Shown here one piece after another: positions 25,636-34,042 of a stretch of DNA of 64,000 nt. The stretch comes from FEN-1297 sp964498065 (GTDB lineage Bacteria; Bacteroidota; Ignavibacteria; Ignavibacteriales; Ignavibacteriaceae). The position numbers and the translations under genes were made by a program. The stretch is from contig CAZCFZ010000007.1 in the NCBI GenBank assembly GCA_964498065.1, positions 25,084-89,083 of the forward strand, written 5' to 3'. Each line of letters opens with the position of its first letter. The first letter of the stretch is position 1. The notes beneath the pieces are model-generated. The model worked only from the letters and a program-made list of their open reading frames with translations. It had not been told where the DNA came from and ran no database searches.

Positions 25636-27000
25636 TTATTCAGGTTTTATAGAAAGTTTAATCATTTTGCGGTAGAGAGTGGAAGTATCGATACCCATTT
25701 TTTGCGCAGCCTCGTTGCGGTTCCAATTAAATTCTTTTAAGATTCTTGTTATATGCTGTTTTTCTACTGCCTCAAGGGCCTCACTTAAATTATAAGGTAA
25801 ATTATTAACAATATCCTGCTTCTGATTATTTTGCTGCATAAAAGCAGGTAATGCTTTTACCGTAATATAATCTGATTCGCAAAGCAGAACAGCTCTTTCA
25901 ATCATATTTTCGAGTTCTCTCAAATTTCCTTTCCATTCATATTGAAGAAAGATTCTCATTACTTCATTATCAACACCTTTAATACTTTTATTTAATTCTT
26001 CATTAAATCTACGAATAAAGTGATCTGCTAAAAGCGGAATGTCTTCTTTTCTTTCGGATAAAGCCGGTAGTTTTAATTCAACAACATTTAAGCGGTAATA
26101 TAAGTCTTCTCTAAATTTTTTTTCTTGTACTTCTTCATAAAGATTTTTATTTGTCGCCGCTAAAATTCTGACATCTATTTTTATGACGGTATTAGAACCA
26201 ACAGGTCTGATTTCTTTTTCTTGCAGAACTCTAAGTAATTTTACTTGAACACTTTCAGGTAGTTCTCCTACTTCATCAAGAAAAATAGTACCGGTGTTAG
26301 CAGCTTTAAATAATCCATCCTTATCGGAATTTGCGCCGGTGAAAGAGCCTTTTTTGTAGCCAAAAAGTTCCGATTCATAAAGGTTTTGGGGTATTGCACC
26401 GCAATTAACTGGTATAAAAGGATGTTCGGCTCTATTACTGTTTTTATGAATTGCACGTGCAATTAATTCTTTCCCGGTACCGGAAGCTCCGGAAATAAGC
26501 ACATTTGTAGGTGCTGTACTAATTTGTTTAATCATTGCATAAATTTCCTGCATAGGTTCGCTTTTACCTATTATATTGTCGAAGTCAAAGCGTTTATCAA
26601 TCTGCTGTTTTAATAATTTATTCTCCAGTATCAATTGCCTTTGTTTTAGCATTTGTTTTATACGCATAATTACTTCGTCAAACTCAATTGGTTTTAGAAG
26701 ATAATCTGCAGCACCTTTCCGGAGGGCACTTACTGCTGTTTCGATTGAAGCATATGCAGTCATTAAGACGACAAGTGTATTTGGGGAAATTTGGAGTGCT
26801 TTGTCGAGCAGTTTCATACCATCTAAATTCGGCATTACAATGTCAGTGATGATAATATCGAAATTAGATCTTTCAAGTTTTTCTATTGCTGTTTCGCCGT
26901 TTTCCGCTATAGCGCATAAATAGCCTTCTGACTGAAGGACAGCAGAAAGCGATTCACGAATATCTTTTTCGTCATCAACTATCAGAATATTTTCATTCAT
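25636..27000 (-). CDS. NtrC-family sigma-54-dependent response regulator
   Basis: A 454-residue regulator. Receiver domain with Asp53 (TDIVMPN) and switch Lys (YLLKPIEF). AAA+ domain with Walker A GASGTGKE, Walker B FLDEVGE and the sigma-54 loop written GSFTGA, a mild variant of GAFTGA. The Fis-type HTH at the end is WNRNEAAQKMGIDTSTLYRKM. It lies 35 bases downstream of the aldehyde dehydrogenase gene on the same strand, so they are probably cotranscribed. No kinase is adjacent; the PAS kinase at 20788-22197 is the likely partner. The sigma-54-like elements of the porin/YceI intergenic region are the obvious candidate targets. Confidence 0.93.
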   Translation of the reverse strand: MNENILIVDDEKDIRESLSAVLQSEGYLCAIAENGETAIEKLERSNFDIIITDIVMPNLDGMKLLDKALQISPNTLVVLMTAYASIETAVSALRKGAADYLLKPIEFDEVIMRIKQMLKQRQLILENKLLKQQIDKRFDFDNIIGKSEPMQEIYAMIKQISTAPTNVLISGASGTGKELIARAIHKNSNRAEHPFIPVNCGAIPQNLYESELFGYKKGSFTGANSDKDGLFKAANTGTIFLDEVGELPESVQVKLLRVLQEKEIRPVGSNTVIKIDVRILAATNKNLYEEVQEKKFREDLYYRLNVVELKLPALSERKEDIPLLADHFIRRFNEELNKSIKGVDNEVMRIFLQYEWKGNLRELENMIERAVLLCESDYITVKALPAFMQQNNQKQDIVNNLPYNLSEALEAVEKQHITRILKEFNWNRNEAAQKMGIDTSTLYRKMIKLSIKPE

Positions 27001-27035
27001 AGTTCAAAAAGGTTTTATGATTTAATTTAGAGCAA

Positions 27036-28643
27036 CTACCCCTTCTTGAACTCCTTAATAACTTTTTGTATTTCTTCTTCGGAAATTCCGCTTCCGAATG
27101 TTTTTGGCTTTTTAGATTTAGACGTTTCCTTAATAAAAACGTTTTCTTTTTGATGTTGGTATGATTCTTTTAACGGTAAATTACCTGCTCTGGCTTTTAA
27201 TCTCTCTTCTATTTCCTGCATAAAACTACCTTGAGGAGAATATATAGTTGAACTAGTATTATTCTTAAATGAAGTTAGAGTCTGTCCCTTATTTATAGGG
27301 TTTGTCTCGAATGCAAGACTTTTTATATTCATTAAATGTTTTGCACTTACGTTATCTGAAATTATTGATCCTCCCAGAGTGCCCGGACCTAATGTCATTG
27401 AAGGCAATAATGATGTAGTATAACCAACCGCGCCTACAGAAGCAACCGTATTGACAAGTATTCTAAATGCAGGTTTTTCGATTGCAAATTTCATTATAAC
27501 ATCCTGATCATTTGAATGAATAGCCATTGTATGCCCTATCCCGCCGAATTGTAAAAGTTCAATGCATTTATGGCATCCGTCCAGCCATCCGTCTACGGTA
27601 TAAAATGCTAATATAGGTGAAAGTTTCTCCATTGACAGAGGATCTTTTTTTCCTACTGCCGAGCATTCGGCTATGAGAACTCTTGTATCTTCCGGTACAG
27701 AGAAACCGGCGTAATTAGCTATAAATGCTGCCGGTTGACCAACTATTGCCGGATTTATTCTAAAATCTGTTTGAATTGCCTTAGCCAGTTTCTTTTTTTC
27801 ATCTTCGTTAACAAAATAAGCACCTAAAGTTTTTGCTTCTTCAATTACCTTTTCACGTAAAGAACGATCGACAATCATTGATTGTTCAGATGAACAAAGG
27901 GTACCGTTATCGAATGTTGTTCCGTAAATAATATCCGCAACAGCTTTTTTATAATCGGCGGTTTTTTCAATAAAAGCCGGTACATTACCGGAACCGACTC
28001 CATATGCAGGCTTGCCCGCACTGTAAGCTGCCTTTACCATCGGATTACTTCCTGTTGCTAAAATGACTGCGATGTTTTTATCCCTCATTAATTCTTCTGT
28101 ACCTTCAAGTGTCGGTGTCGTCATACACTGAATTATTCCTTTCGGAGCGCCTGCTTTTTCTGCTGCTTGTGATAAAACATTTAAAGCTTCGGCAGTACAT
28201 TTTGCTGTCCTTGGATGCGGGCTGGCAACAATTCCATTGCGGCATTTAAGAGATATCAATGCTTTAAACATTGCAGTAGATGTAGGGTTAGTTGAAGGAA
28301 TTAATGCACAGACAACACCCATCGGGACTGCAATTTTAATTACTTTGCCGTTAGCTTCACTGGCAATTACTCCTACTGTTTTTAAATCTTTAATAGAATC
28401 ATAAACATTTTTGGTGGAGAATTGATTCTTTATAGTTTTGTCCTGCCATTTCCCGAAACCGCTTTCTTCACAAGCTAACTTTGCCAGTCTTTCGGATTCA
28501 TTAAAACCTGCCTCCGCCATAGCTTTTATAATTTTATCAACCTGTTCCTGATTGAAATGCTGAAATTCCAGCTGTGCTTCTTTGGCGGCTTTCGCTAAAT
28601 CTCTGGCTTCTTGAATTGACTGAAGGTCTTTATCTAACTGCAT
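27036..28643 (-). CDS. CoA-acylating aldehyde dehydrogenase with C-terminal targeting-like helix
   Basis: A 535-residue enzyme of the EutE/PduP/AdhE-N group, which converts an aldehyde plus CoA and NAD+ to acyl-CoA. Family landmarks are IPSTNPTSTAMFKALI (about 115-130), the nucleotide-binding GVGSGNVPAFIE (216-227) and catalytic Cys250 in NGTLCSSEQS. The protein exceeds the usual 460-490 residues by a C-terminal extension: a Ser/Lys/Pro linker (about 505-519) followed by ISEEEIQKVIKEFKKG (520-535), an amphipathic helix. That arrangement is what bacterial-microcompartment encapsulation peptides look like in fucose/rhamnose-type loci. No shell gene is in this window. A well-matched promoter lies upstream, and an NtrC-type regulator gene follows. 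Confidence 0.9.
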   Translation of the reverse strand: MQLDKDLQSIQEARDLAKAAKEAQLEFQHFNQEQVDKIIKAMAEAGFNESERLAKLACEESGFGKWQDKTIKNQFSTKNVYDSIKDLKTVGVIASEANGKVIKIAVPMGVVCALIPSTNPTSTAMFKALISLKCRNGIVASPHPRTAKCTAEALNVLSQAAEKAGAPKGIIQCMTTPTLEGTEELMRDKNIAVILATGSNPMVKAAYSAGKPAYGVGSGNVPAFIEKTADYKKAVADIIYGTTFDNGTLCSSEQSMIVDRSLREKVIEEAKTLGAYFVNEDEKKKLAKAIQTDFRINPAIVGQPAAFIANYAGFSVPEDTRVLIAECSAVGKKDPLSMEKLSPILAFYTVDGWLDGCHKCIELLQFGGIGHTMAIHSNDQDVIMKFAIEKPAFRILVNTVASVGAVGYTTSLLPSMTLGPGTLGGSIISDNVSAKHLMNIKSLAFETNPINKGQTLTSFKNNTSSTIYSPQGSFMQEIEERLKARAGNLPLKESYQHQKENVFIKETSKSKKPKTFGSGISEEEIQKVIKEFKKG

Positions 28644-28671
28644 TGTCTTTCCTTCATTTTGAATTTAATAT

Positions 28672-28703
28672 CAAATATATCCTTTGAATTAAAAAGATTC
28701 AAA
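28672..28703 (-). promoter_or_regulatory. Bacteroidota-type promoter for the aldehyde dehydrogenase gene
   Basis: On the minus strand TTTG (28703-28700) is followed after 20 bases by TATATTTG (28679-28672), matching the TTTG / TAnnTTTG consensus of Bacteroidota primary sigma promoters. The predicted transcript starts about 20 bases before the ATG at 28643. Confidence 0.65.
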
Positions 28704-28728
28704 CTTTAATAATAATTCTTTGTTATTA

Positions 28729-29478
28729 TCAACTGAGTATTTCTTTTAATTTATTATAGCCGGTTTTACTTACCGGAAGTATTGTTTTGTCTTCAAGCAG
28801 AACCTGGTAACTTTCTTTTGCCATTAATTCTATTTTTTTTATCCTTTTTACGGAAGCAATATAAGATCTGTGCAGCCTGACAAAATTATTCGGATTCAGA
28901 TGTTCTTCAAAATATTTCATTGTTTTTTGTTTAAGAAATTTTCCTTCGTCGGAATATATTAGAACGTAATCATCTTGAGCTTCAAGGAATTTAATATTTT
29001 CTGCATGGATTATAGAAATTTTTGATCCGTCCTTTGTGATTATTCTATCTAAATATTCTTTTCTTTTTTCATTATGATCGATTAAGTGCTTTATCATATC
29101 CGAATTTTTCCCTTTATCTTTTAGATAAAGGAAAGCTTTTTCAAGAGCTTCGTTAAATCTATCCTTAGAAAATGGTTTTAATAGATAATCTGCAGCATTT
29201 ACCTCAAAAGCTTTTAATGCATATTGATCAAATGCCGTTGTAAAAATAATAACAGGGGTATCTTCAAGAAGCTCGAGCATTTCGAATCCGTTGATCCTCG
29301 GCATCTGAATATCCAGGAAAATAATATCCGGGTGAATTTTATTTATCTGCTTTATACCGTCAAAACCGTTTGAGCATTCTGCTGCTAAAAAGATATCTTC
29401 ATGCTCGGCAAGATATTTTTTTATTATTTCGCGGGCAAGATTTTCATCATCAATTATTATTGCTTTAATTTGTTCCAT
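28729..29478 (-). CDS. LytTR-family response regulator
   Basis: A 249-residue regulator. The receiver domain (1-120) has acidic pocket DDE (10-12), phosphoacceptor Asp56 (FLDIQMPR), Thr in IIFTTAFD and Lys in LLKPF. The LytTR DNA-binding domain is about 140-249, with IKFLEAQDDYVLIY, FVRLHRSYIASVKRI and LPVSKTGYNKLKEIL. It pairs with the LytS-like kinase encoded just upstream on the same strand (111-base gap). Confidence 0.93.
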   Translation of the reverse strand: MEQIKAIIIDDENLAREIIKKYLAEHEDIFLAAECSNGFDGIKQINKIHPDIIFLDIQMPRINGFEMLELLEDTPVIIFTTAFDQYALKAFEVNAADYLLKPFSKDRFNEALEKAFLYLKDKGKNSDMIKHLIDHNEKRKEYLDRIITKDGSKISIIHAENIKFLEAQDDYVLIYSDEGKFLKQKTMKYFEEHLNPNNFVRLHRSYIASVKRIKKIELMAKESYQVLLEDKTILPVSKTGYNKLKEILS

Positions 29479-29589
29479 CGGCTTAAAAATTTAATTGCAA
29501 GCTATTAAAATAAATATGCTGCATCCGGTTTTCGACTTCATAAATAACTTTTTTGTTTACGGATACTGTTCTGCAAAAATAAGAAATAA

Positions 29590-30636
29590 TTATAACGGGA
29601 TATACAAAAAAATCGAGAAAATATTCTTCTCTTTCTTTACCTGTAAAAGCCCCGGCTGATTGTATATTAAATCGAGCCTGTTTTTTATATTTTGAATACC
29701 AATTCCGGCTCCCTTCGTATTAGTAGTTTCATCATCAAAATTATTTTGAAGAGTAATTTTAAAATAATTTTCTTCTCTTTTACAAGTTAGTTTTAAAATT
29801 ACTTTTTCCAATGCTTCGTAAACCGCATGTTTAATCGCATTTTCAAATAAAGGCTGAAGAATCATATTCGGAATTAGAATATCCTTACAAGCTTCATCTA
29901 CATCCTCAATGTAATCAAATTTATCGGTAAACCTGATTTTTTCTATATCGAGGTATAGTTTAATATTTTTTAATTCCTCGCTTAATGTGTTTTTTTGAAC
30001 ATCGTTATTAGCAAGAGTAAAGCGAAGAAAATCTGCAAGCTTTAGAATCATTCCTCGGGCTTTATCCGGGTCAATAGTGGTTAACGCGCTCATTGAGTTT
30101 AAGCTGTTAAAAATAAAATGGGGATTTATCTGGAATTTCAGAGTTTTTAGTTCGGCTTCGGTAACCAGATTTTTTAACTCCGCTTCCTGATTAATTTTTT
30201 GCTGTAAATTGTTATAATAAATATATAGATAATAAAATGATGTTATTGAAAAATAAAACAGAACGCCTATGGCAAAGCGCCAGACAATTGTATGCTGAAA
30301 ATATTCTTGAAATCCCGATGTATAATGCAGTACCCCGGTAATAAAATAATAACCCGTTGCAAGCCAAAGAATGGAAGCGAAAATCCCGCCTGTTAGATGG
30401 CTGAGGATAAACTTTGTTAAGCTTTTTTCCAGCGATATAAATCTTGCGGGATACCAAAAGCTGATGCCTAAAGCAGCCAGAATTATATCAAATACAAATG
30501 CATCAATAAGCGCCGTTTCAGGTTTCAGCCCCGCCCCGAAATGCAGCAAACAATAATCAACAGCGGCAAGCAGCAGCCATCCTAAAGTATAAAATACCAG
30601 GCTTTTGGTTTTTTCGAGAATAGGACTTTTAAACAT
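29590..30636 (-). CDS. LytS-like membrane histidine kinase (His_kinase family PF06580)
   Basis: A 348-residue kinase with four predicted membrane helices (about 13-33, 45-65, 78-98, 117-140), a short coiled-coil linker, and the internal-region His kinase domain: phosphoacceptor His173 in LKFQINPHFIFNSLNSMS. The ATPase part has LQPLFENAIKHAVYE and GAGIGIQNIKNRLDLIY. It is 15 bases downstream of the LiaF-like gene and followed by its LytTR regulator. The three-gene order resembles LiaF-S-R-like envelope-stress modules, but with LytS/LytTR partners. Confidence 0.92.
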   Translation of the reverse strand: MFKSPILEKTKSLVFYTLGWLLLAAVDYCLLHFGAGLKPETALIDAFVFDIILAALGISFWYPARFISLEKSLTKFILSHLTGGIFASILWLATGYYFITGVLHYTSGFQEYFQHTIVWRFAIGVLFYFSITSFYYLYIYYNNLQQKINQEAELKNLVTEAELKTLKFQINPHFIFNSLNSMSALTTIDPDKARGMILKLADFLRFTLANNDVQKNTLSEELKNIKLYLDIEKIRFTDKFDYIEDVDEACKDILIPNMILQPLFENAIKHAVYEALEKVILKLTCKREENYFKITLQNNFDDETTNTKGAGIGIQNIKNRLDLIYNQPGLLQVKKEKNIFSIFLYIPL

Positions 30637-30651
30637 TTTTAAATTTATAAT

Positions 30652-31371
30652 TTATCTATAGACCGGTTTTATTTCGCCCCCTCCGAATACAGCCACACCC
30701 TTAATAATAAGGGTGCGTGTATTATCAAAAGCAGTTCCTGGCTCTTTTTTAAGCTTATTTGAAAATCCTCCGAAAACAGGGGTAACATTTACTCTTATAT
30801 TCCAATCCTTTGGAATATAAAATGTTACTCCCCCAAACATTAAGAATACATCGAGGACATTTTCTCCTTCGGCAAGCTTACATTGTGTTAAATCAATTTC
30901 AAAGCCTCCGAATACGGCAGTAACATTTCCTCCCTTAAAATTTTCCGTATGAAAAACTTTATTACCGCCTCCGAATATGGCGATTTCGTCTATATTATCA
31001 TCAGTAACTTTTTTTTTAAATTTATTTTGATAGAAGGCCCAATTCAAAGGACGTTTTAATAATATATAAATTCCGATAGTTATAATAATAACAGGGAAAA
31101 TAATATCGCTGCTGTAATGTATGGAAGGAAAGATCCTGGGTATAAGGAATATTGACCCGATAAATACTAATAGCAGACCGAATGCTTTATTGTGTGAATT
31201 TATTACGATAATCGCTCCCAACAATAAAATGAAAAACGGGAAAGAAAAAATTATATCCGAGGTGTTTATATTTATTACATCCAATGTGCTCAGTAAGTAA
31301 ATACCTCCGATAAAAATCAATAATAATCCGAATAATGTTCTTGTGTTAATTGAATTTTTCGCGTTTCCCAT
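30652..31371 (-). CDS. LiaF-like membrane protein (DUF5668 plus VFGG repeat domain)
   Basis: A 239-residue membrane protein. The N-terminal part has about four helices in two hairpins (TLFGLLLIFIGGIYLLSTL, IIFSFPFFILLLGAIIVI, GLLLVFIGSIFLIPRIF, PVIIITIGIYILLKRPL). The soluble C-terminal domain (about 130-239) shows the repeated FGG motif (AIFGGGNKVF, AVFGGFEIDL, LMFGGVTFYIP, PVFGGFSNKL, AVFGGGEIKPVY), as in the beta-helix domain of LiaF and related bactofilin-like proteins. It likely modulates the downstream LytS-like kinase. First gene of a three-gene minus-strand unit. Confidence 0.85.
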   Translation of the reverse strand: MGNAKNSINTRTLFGLLLIFIGGIYLLSTLDVININTSDIIFSFPFFILLLGAIIVINSHNKAFGLLLVFIGSIFLIPRIFPSIHYSSDIIFPVIIITIGIYILLKRPLNWAFYQNKFKKKVTDDNIDEIAIFGGGNKVFHTENFKGGNVTAVFGGFEIDLTQCKLAEGENVLDVFLMFGGVTFYIPKDWNIRVNVTPVFGGFSNKLKKEPGTAFDNTRTLIIKGVAVFGGGEIKPVYR

Positions 31372-31637
31372 TTCTTTAGCCTCTTAAATAATCATCTTTT
31401 TATTTACGGTCAAAATTTAATATTTAATTTTCAACCTGAATATAGCAAATCGGTGAATTAAGGATATTTACCGGTAAGAAAATAAATATAGTTATGTATC
31501 GATTTGAAACGTATCAGTAAAGTATTATAAAAATGATACGATAATAAATTGTGCCGGTTGCAGTTTTTAAGGAAAGGACATGTTGAATCACAAAGAATTA
31601 TTCGGCACTTAATTTGTTGGTAATAATATCGATATTA

Positions 31638-31727
31638 GGGCTGTTGTTTGAATTATCACTTGCAGCCTCTTTATTGAGGACGAAATTTTTGAATTTCCAA
31701 GTAATTCCAGGTTTCAAACAACAGCCC
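31638..31727. ncRNA. Candidate structured RNA or mobile palindrome upstream of metG
   Basis: A perfect 15-base-pair outer stem: GGGCTGTTGTTTGAA (31638-31652) with TTCAAACAACAGCCC (31713-31727). Inside it ACTTG (31658-31662) pairs with CAAGT (31698-31702) and encloses two neat hairpins, CCTC-TTTATT-GAGG (31666-31679) and GAAATT-TTTG-AATTTC (31682-31697), forming a three-way junction. TTGGT upstream and ACCAA just after the outer stem could extend it with a bulge. The element ends before the metG promoter, so it is not in the metG leader. The strand is undetermined, since the fold is nearly symmetric. A small palindromic mobile element is an alternative. Confidence 0.5.
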
Positions 31728-31800
31728 ACCAATTTTTAAAGAAATACTTTCAAAGATTTATTTACCTACCGGGAAAATTGTTCAATTATTAATTGTCGCA

Positions 31801-31832
31801 TTTAATTTACTTTCCAAAAATCCGTATATTTA
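31801..31832 (+). promoter_or_regulatory. Bacteroidota-type promoter for metG
   Basis: TTTA (31801-31804), 20 bases, then TATATTTA (31825-31832), near the TTTG / TAnnTTTG consensus with the same spacing as the aldehyde dehydrogenase promoter. The expected start site is about 25 bases before the TTG start codon. Confidence 0.5.
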
Positions 31833-31863
31833 GTATCATTTTTTTAATAAATACGGAATAATT

Positions 31864-33906
31864 TTGTCTCAGGAAAAAATTTTAGTAACTTCGGCACTTC
31901 CTTATGCAAACGGACCAATACATCTAGGACACCTTAGTGGAGCTTACCTTCCTGCGGATATTTATGTTCGCTATAAAAGGTTAAAAGGCAGCGATATTGT
32001 TTTTATTAGTGGTTCCGATGAACACGGGGTTCCAATTACTATTAGTGCGGACAAAGAAGGAGTGAAGCCTCAAAAAATAATTGATAGATACCATGAGTTG
32101 AATAAAGAATCATTTGAAAAATTTGAAATGAGCTTCGATAATTATTCAAGGACAAGTTTACCGGTACATCATGAAACAGGCAGGGAATTTTTTCTTGAAT
32201 TCTATAAAAGAAAAATTCTAACTGAAAAAAAATCATTACAATTTTTTGATGAAAAAGCTAAAATGTTTTTACCGGACAGGTACGTGGAAGGTACATGTCC
32301 GAATTGCGGATATGAAGAAGCCAGAAGTGATGAATGTGAAAATTGCGGTACACTTTATCAGCCCACGGATTTAAAAAATCCTAAAAGTAAAATTACAGGT
32401 CAAACTCCGGTCCTAAAAGAAACTTCGCATTGGTACTTCCCTCTCGGCAAATATCAGCGCAGGCTTGAAGAATATATAATAGAAATGAATGAGAAATACG
32501 GTTGGAAAGAGAACGTTCTTCAATACTGCCGGGGATGGTTTAAAGACGGATTGGAAGATCGTGCGGTAACTAGAGACCTCGACTGGGGAATTAAGGTCCC
32601 AATAGATTCTGCCGAAGGGAAGGTCTTATATGTTTGGTTTGAAGCCGTACTTGGCTACATTTCTTCTACAAAAGAATGGGCTTTGCAAAAAGGTGATGAA
32701 AATTTATGGAAAAAATATTGGCTGGATACTAAAACAAAATATATAGCTTTCATAGGCAAAGATAATGTAGTATTCCATTGTATTGTCTTTCCCGCAATGC
32801 TTATGGCCTGGAACGACGGAGAGAAAGAAAAATATGTATTGCCGCAGAACGTACCTGCAAATGAATTCCTAAATTTTGAAGGTAAAAAGTTTTCTAAAAG
32901 TCGAAATTGGGGTATTGATGTTATCAACTTCTTAAATATTTTTCCGGCTGATCCTTTAAGATATACTCTTGCTGCCAATCTTCCGGAAAACAGAGATACC
33001 GATTTTTATTGGAGAGAATTTCAGTTAAGAAATAACAGCGAACTTGCGGATATTCTGGGTAATTTTATAAATAGAACTTTTACATTTGTACATAAAAATT
33101 TTGAAGGTAAAGTTCCTGCAAAGGGAAAACTGGAAGTTATTGATACCGAAATGCTTGAACTCATTTCTAAGTACCCGGAAAAAATTTCAAACCTTTTCGA
33201 AGCCTATAAAATTAGAGACGGTGTGCTGGAAATAATGAATCTGGCGCGTGCAGGAAATAAATATTTCAATGATTCGGAGCCCTGGAAATCAGTAAAAACA
33301 AATAAAGAACACTGCGGAACAACACTCAATATTTGCCTGCAGGCTATATATACTTTAGCGGAATTGATGCTGCCGGTTATCCCAAATTCTTCGGAAAGGA
33401 TATTGAGAATGCTGAACTCTGAAAAGACTAATTGGGATAATTGCGGAAATAAAAACCTAAAAGATGGTCATCAATTGAACAAAGCGGAAATTATTTTTCC
33501 CAAGATAGAAGACGAAATAATACAAAAACAGATGGATAAACTTAATATGGTTGAAGATAAAAAACCCGAAAAAGATAGTGAATTAATATCATATGAAGAT
33601 TTTATGAAAACCCAGTTAAAAGTCGCTGAGGTAATTGAAGCCGAAAAATTAGAAAAAAGTGAAAAACTTATGAAACTTAAAGTCAGACTGGGAAACGAAG
33701 AAAGACAAGTAATTGCAGGAATTGCGAAAAATTATAAAGCTGAAGATTTAATAAATAAAAAAGTTGTAATGGTTGCTAACCTTAAACCTGCAAAATTAAT
33801 GGGATTGGAATCTCAAGGAATGATATTGGCCGCTGAGGATGAAGAGGGGAAGCTTAAAGTAATATCCGTAGACGATTCTGTTTTAAACGGATCAAGAGTA
33901 AAATAA
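31864..33906 (+). CDS. metG: Methionyl-tRNA synthetase
   Basis: A 680-residue class I synthetase that charges tRNA-Met. Catalytic domain: HIGH-type motif YANGPIHLGHLSG (residues 14-26), zinc knuckle CPNCGYEEARSDECENCG (about 142-159), and KMSKS counterpart written KKFSKSRNWG (about 340). The anticodon-binding helical domain is about 395-535. A C-terminal tRNA-binding OB fold (about 575-680, MKTQLKVAEVIEAEKLEKS and GIAKNYKAEDLINKKVVMVANL) matches the dimerising MetG form. The start is TTG, with no strong ribosome binding site and only a short leader. Confidence 0.97.
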   Translation: MSQEKILVTSALPYANGPIHLGHLSGAYLPADIYVRYKRLKGSDIVFISGSDEHGVPITISADKEGVKPQKIIDRYHELNKESFEKFEMSFDNYSRTSLPVHHETGREFFLEFYKRKILTEKKSLQFFDEKAKMFLPDRYVEGTCPNCGYEEARSDECENCGTLYQPTDLKNPKSKITGQTPVLKETSHWYFPLGKYQRRLEEYIIEMNEKYGWKENVLQYCRGWFKDGLEDRAVTRDLDWGIKVPIDSAEGKVLYVWFEAVLGYISSTKEWALQKGDENLWKKYWLDTKTKYIAFIGKDNVVFHCIVFPAMLMAWNDGEKEKYVLPQNVPANEFLNFEGKKFSKSRNWGIDVINFLNIFPADPLRYTLAANLPENRDTDFYWREFQLRNNSELADILGNFINRTFTFVHKNFEGKVPAKGKLEVIDTEMLELISKYPEKISNLFEAYKIRDGVLEIMNLARAGNKYFNDSEPWKSVKTNKEHCGTTLNICLQAIYTLAELMLPVIPNSSERILRMLNSEKTNWDNCGNKNLKDGHQLNKAEIIFPKIEDEIIQKQMDKLNMVEDKKPEKDSELISYEDFMKTQLKVAEVIEAEKLEKSEKLMKLKVRLGNEERQVIAGIAKNYKAEDLINKKVVMVANLKPAKLMGLESQGMILAAEDEEGKLKVISVDDSVLNGSRVK

Positions 33907-34042
33907 ACTGTTTAATTATGAATTTAAAGCCTCTAAATTAGTAATCAATGTTTTAATATATCCATTTACCTTGATTTTCAGAGGTTCAATAGCTAAAATA
34001 ATCGGCTAAATTTATAAAACTTAAATATAGGAGAAATTACAA

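Larger units (their letters stand above)
31372..31863. other. Intergenic region between LiaF-like gene and metG
   Basis: 492 bases between divergent genes. It contains the structured element at 31638-31727, a short palindrome AATATCGATATT at 31625-31636, and the metG promoter at 31801-31832. Nothing coding was seen. Confidence 0.5.

Noticed and set aside
31638..31727. T-box or SAM riboswitch controlling metG
   Set aside because: The element ends before a well-placed metG promoter and contains no T-box sequence or SAM-riboswitch core.
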